The notes under the pieces are model-generated. The model saw only the letters and a program-made list of their open reading frames with translations. It was not told the DNA's origin and made no database searches. From DRPG01 sp964655065 (GTDB lineage: Bacteria > Myxococcota_A > UBA796 > GCA-2862545), in NCBI GenBank assembly GCA_964655065.1, contig CAZZLC010000005.1, positions 139,206 through 203,205 on the forward strand: DNA of 64,000 nucleotides. The letters are read 5' to 3'. How positions within the stretch are numbered: the first letter of the stretch is position 1; each line of letters starts with the position of its first letter. The position numbers were made by a program, and so were the translations under genes. Positions 62,434-64,000 of the stretch are shown here, in pieces.

Positions 62434-62450
62434 TGTGCCGGACCGGCACA
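62434..62450. promoter_or_regulatory. Perfect 8-bp-arm palindrome, possible operator
   Basis: TGTGCCGG-A-CCGGCACA, 42 bp upstream of the ATG at 62493. A -10-like TAGTAT (62425-62430) sits immediately before it, so a bound protein would block transcription start. The regulator is not identified. Confidence 0.45.
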
Positions 62451-62492
62451 CTCTGCTATCCGGCCAGTAACCGAAATCGACAGGAGCACTAC

Positions 62493-63191
62493 ATGACTAG
62501 CATTAGCCGGCTCGTGCGTTCCATCTCGGTACTGGCGGTCGTACTCGCAGTGACGTTCGCTGCCCCCAATTCAGCCTTGTCCCAGACCATCAGCTCGTGC
62601 TACTCGAAAGCTGAAACGGACAATACTGGCTTGTCCCTCACTCTGGAGGCAACCGGTGTGACTGCCGTCGACACTTCCAGTTTGTCCACGGTCGCGCAAT
62701 TCGTGGCCGAGCACTGGGACGACTCACTCCTGAGTGTCACCGCCAATGCCGCCGGTGAGCAAGCTGTGGACGACGCCATCGAGTGCCTTCTCGACGCTGG
62801 AATCGTGACGTTGTCGGCGCTCCGACTCAACGAAATGTCCGCGTTCTCGGTCCGAAGCGCAACGTTCTACAAGGGCAGTGTGAACCACACGCTTCACGCC
62901 GTACTTGACGGTCCTGGGTCGAACAAGTGGATTCAGTTCGCTGCTGCCGGCTGCCATTCGTCGGCCGTAGAGGCGGAGTCTGAAGGCTCACACGATTTCA
63001 AGATTGACGCTGTCGGTGGTGCGTCAGTGGACTGCTTGCCTAACGGCGGCACCTGCCCCGACGGCATCTGCATGGGCGAGAGTGATCCCGAGACCGGGGC
63101 GCTGAGCTGCGACTGTAGTGCCGGAGACCAGTGTGTTACGGTCGTCGGAGTAATCGACGTCGGGGACCACGCGATGATCATCCACGAGTAG
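62493..63191 (+). CDS. Exported Cys-containing protein of unknown function
   Basis: 232 aa; AGGAG lies 6 nt before the ATG. A clear Sec signal (ISVLAVVLAVTFAAPNSALS) precedes a domain with several Cys (ISSCYSKAE, AIECLLDAG, AAGCHSSAVE) and a C-terminal Cys cluster (VDCLPNGGTCPDGICMG, SCDCSAGDQC). Codon choice is less GC-biased than in the rest of the window. No homologous family recognised. Confidence 0.65.
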   Translation: MTSISRLVRSISVLAVVLAVTFAAPNSALSQTISSCYSKAETDNTGLSLTLEATGVTAVDTSSLSTVAQFVAEHWDDSLLSVTANAAGEQAVDDAIECLLDAGIVTLSALRLNEMSAFSVRSATFYKGSVNHTLHAVLDGPGSNKWIQFAAAGCHSSAVEAESEGSHDFKIDAVGGASVDCLPNGGTCPDGICMGESDPETGALSCDCSAGDQCVTVVGVIDVGDHAMIIHE

Positions 63192-63209
63192 GACTCGAAG
63201 GACAAGAAG

Positions 63210-63839
63210 GTGGAAGTGGACCTCAAACGACTACTGTTCCACCTGATGACGTTTTCACTCGGGACGGTGATTGGAGTTGTCGCCGCTTGGTTCGCCAACG
63301 GCCCAAGTTCGCATCATGCAACCAGGCCGACCTTCGGGCCTATTCACTCACCGCCCCCTCGCTCGGCAACCATCGCCCAGCCAGAGCCAACGCCAGGACC
63401 AGGCGCTGGAGATTGCACTCGGTCAGAGTGGGAGGAGATGGAGTTCGCTTTGCGGCAGCGTCGAGCCGAGATCCTTACTCGCTCCGGTCGTCCTCCAGCT
63501 GCCTCTTCGCTTCCCCCTCCCTCACACGAGGACATCGAAGCTACCTTCCGGTCCGCAGAGGACGTCCGGATACTGTGTGATCCTCTTCCATGTCGCGCGC
63601 TCGTTCTGGCTCGGGAAGACGATTTGGAGGACTTCAGGTCGTATCCAAGCAGTTGGGGGTTCCCGATGGCTGTCGCCCGACAGGGTCACCGTGTGACCAG
63701 TGACCGCCACGTCTACCACTTCACCCTCATCGACGAAGCGCCATCAGAGCTGGAGAGCCGGTTCCTTGACAAGCTCTGGGCCGCCGACTTCGAGGTCTTC
63801 GAACAGTTCCATTCGTTCGAAGCAGAAGATGGCGAGTAG
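63210..63839 (+). CDS. Membrane-anchored protein of unknown function
   Basis: 209 aa from GTG 63210 (63216 is equally possible). An uncleaved N-terminal anchor (LLFHLMTFSLGTVIGVVAAW), a Pro-rich linker (FGPIHSPPPRSATIAQPEPT), then a compact alpha/beta domain with two Cys (RILCDPLPCRALVLAREDD). It has the same low GC bias as its neighbours and lies 18 bp after the exported protein gene, likely an operon. Confidence 0.6.
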   Translation: MEVDLKRLLFHLMTFSLGTVIGVVAAWFANGPSSHHATRPTFGPIHSPPPRSATIAQPEPTPGPGAGDCTRSEWEEMEFALRQRRAEILTRSGRPPAASSLPPPSHEDIEATFRSAEDVRILCDPLPCRALVLAREDDLEDFRSYPSSWGFPMAVARQGHRVTSDRHVYHFTLIDEAPSELESRFLDKLWAADFEVFEQFHSFEAEDGE

Positions 63840-63844
63840 TCCCC

Positions 63845-64000
63845 GTGAGTAAGTACCTCCTTTCCTTGGCGCTTCTGGGTGCGGGCGCGGTTGCCGGGTT
63901 TCAGTTGGCGAGCCTCCTTGGTCCTTCAGTTGAGCAGCCAGAAACTGGGCCACAAACTCGCTCTCCTCAGCCCCTGAGGCCCACAATCAGCGCGACGCAT
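63845..64000 (+). CDS. Anchored protein, 3' partial
   Basis: 52 codons from GTG 63845, open to the end of the window. Encodes an N-terminal membrane anchor (YLLSLALLGAGAVAGFQLAS) and the start of a Pro/Gln-rich linker, the same layout as the preceding gene, so a related product is likely. The GTG lies 5 bp after the upstream stop. Confidence 0.55.
   Translation, partial: MSKYLLSLALLGAGAVAGFQLASLLGPSVEQPETGPQTRSPQPLRPTISATH

Noticed and set aside
61765..62451. N-terminal extension of the PhoX-like protein to 62451
   Set aside because: The Tat signal begins at 61764; the upstream part has no conserved features and crosses into the intergenic region.
1..64000. CRISPR arrays, insertion sequences, tRNA and rRNA genes
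   Set aside because: I looked for regularly spaced repeats, transposase motifs with terminal inverted repeats and RNA-gene signatures and saw none; a tRNA/Infernal scan would be needed to exclude them formally.

Overview
The window is high-GC, densely coded bacterial DNA. Its gene content points to a myxobacterium-like organism (Myxococcota or a related deltaproteobacterial lineage). The signs are several Hanks-type Ser/Thr kinases with FHA and PEGA companions, a caspase-like protein, many secreted lipoproteins of unknown function, Cys-rich DUF4215-type and Fn3 surface proteins, c-type cytochromes, and a MoxR/vWA/TIR gene cluster. This placement is an inference from gene content; no rRNA or tRNA gene was seen.

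Layout. 1-4932: the end of a bshA-like glycosyltransferase gene, a large membrane-anchored beta-helix protein, and a DUF2911 lipoprotein coupled to a small Cys-rich lipoprotein. 4952-14230: a signalling block with two membrane-tethered Ser/Thr kinases and their membrane companions on the minus strand, then an FHA protein divergent from a kinase fused to a formylglycine-generating-enzyme-like domain. 14202-29788: an AlkZ-like DNA glycosylase and many lipoproteins, including a caspase-like protein translationally coupled to a beta-propeller lipoprotein, plus an ATP-grasp enzyme, phosphoglycolate phosphatase and a propeller/dihaem cytochrome. 29881-31975: transaldolase and a double cyclic-nucleotide-binding protein.

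32045-40729 is the most unusual part. A minus-strand operon encodes TIR + CHAT-like + inactive-STAND-like, MoxR AAA+ ATPase, and degenerate vWA + TPR proteins. It converges, 4 bp away, on a gene for a second TIR-like domain fused through three membrane helices to a type II secretion pseudopilin (GspG)-like domain. This resembles the MoxR-vWA NTP-dependent biological conflict systems known from multicellular bacteria.

40797-54333: a polysaccharide flippase, a CheA-like sensor kinase, a group II PLP decarboxylase, a probably broken lipoprotein gene, an EF-G paralogue, a dihaem cytochrome, an arylsulfotransferase-like protein, a hydrolase, a fatty-acid-hydroxylase-family protein and a PEBP protein. 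54690-61764: amylosucrase, a TPP riboswitch upstream of a methyltransferase and tenA, and a Tat-exported PhoX-like protein with trefoil-like repeats. 61999-64000: a visibly less GC-rich end with small exported proteins of unknown function and several inverted repeats, possibly an acquired segment.
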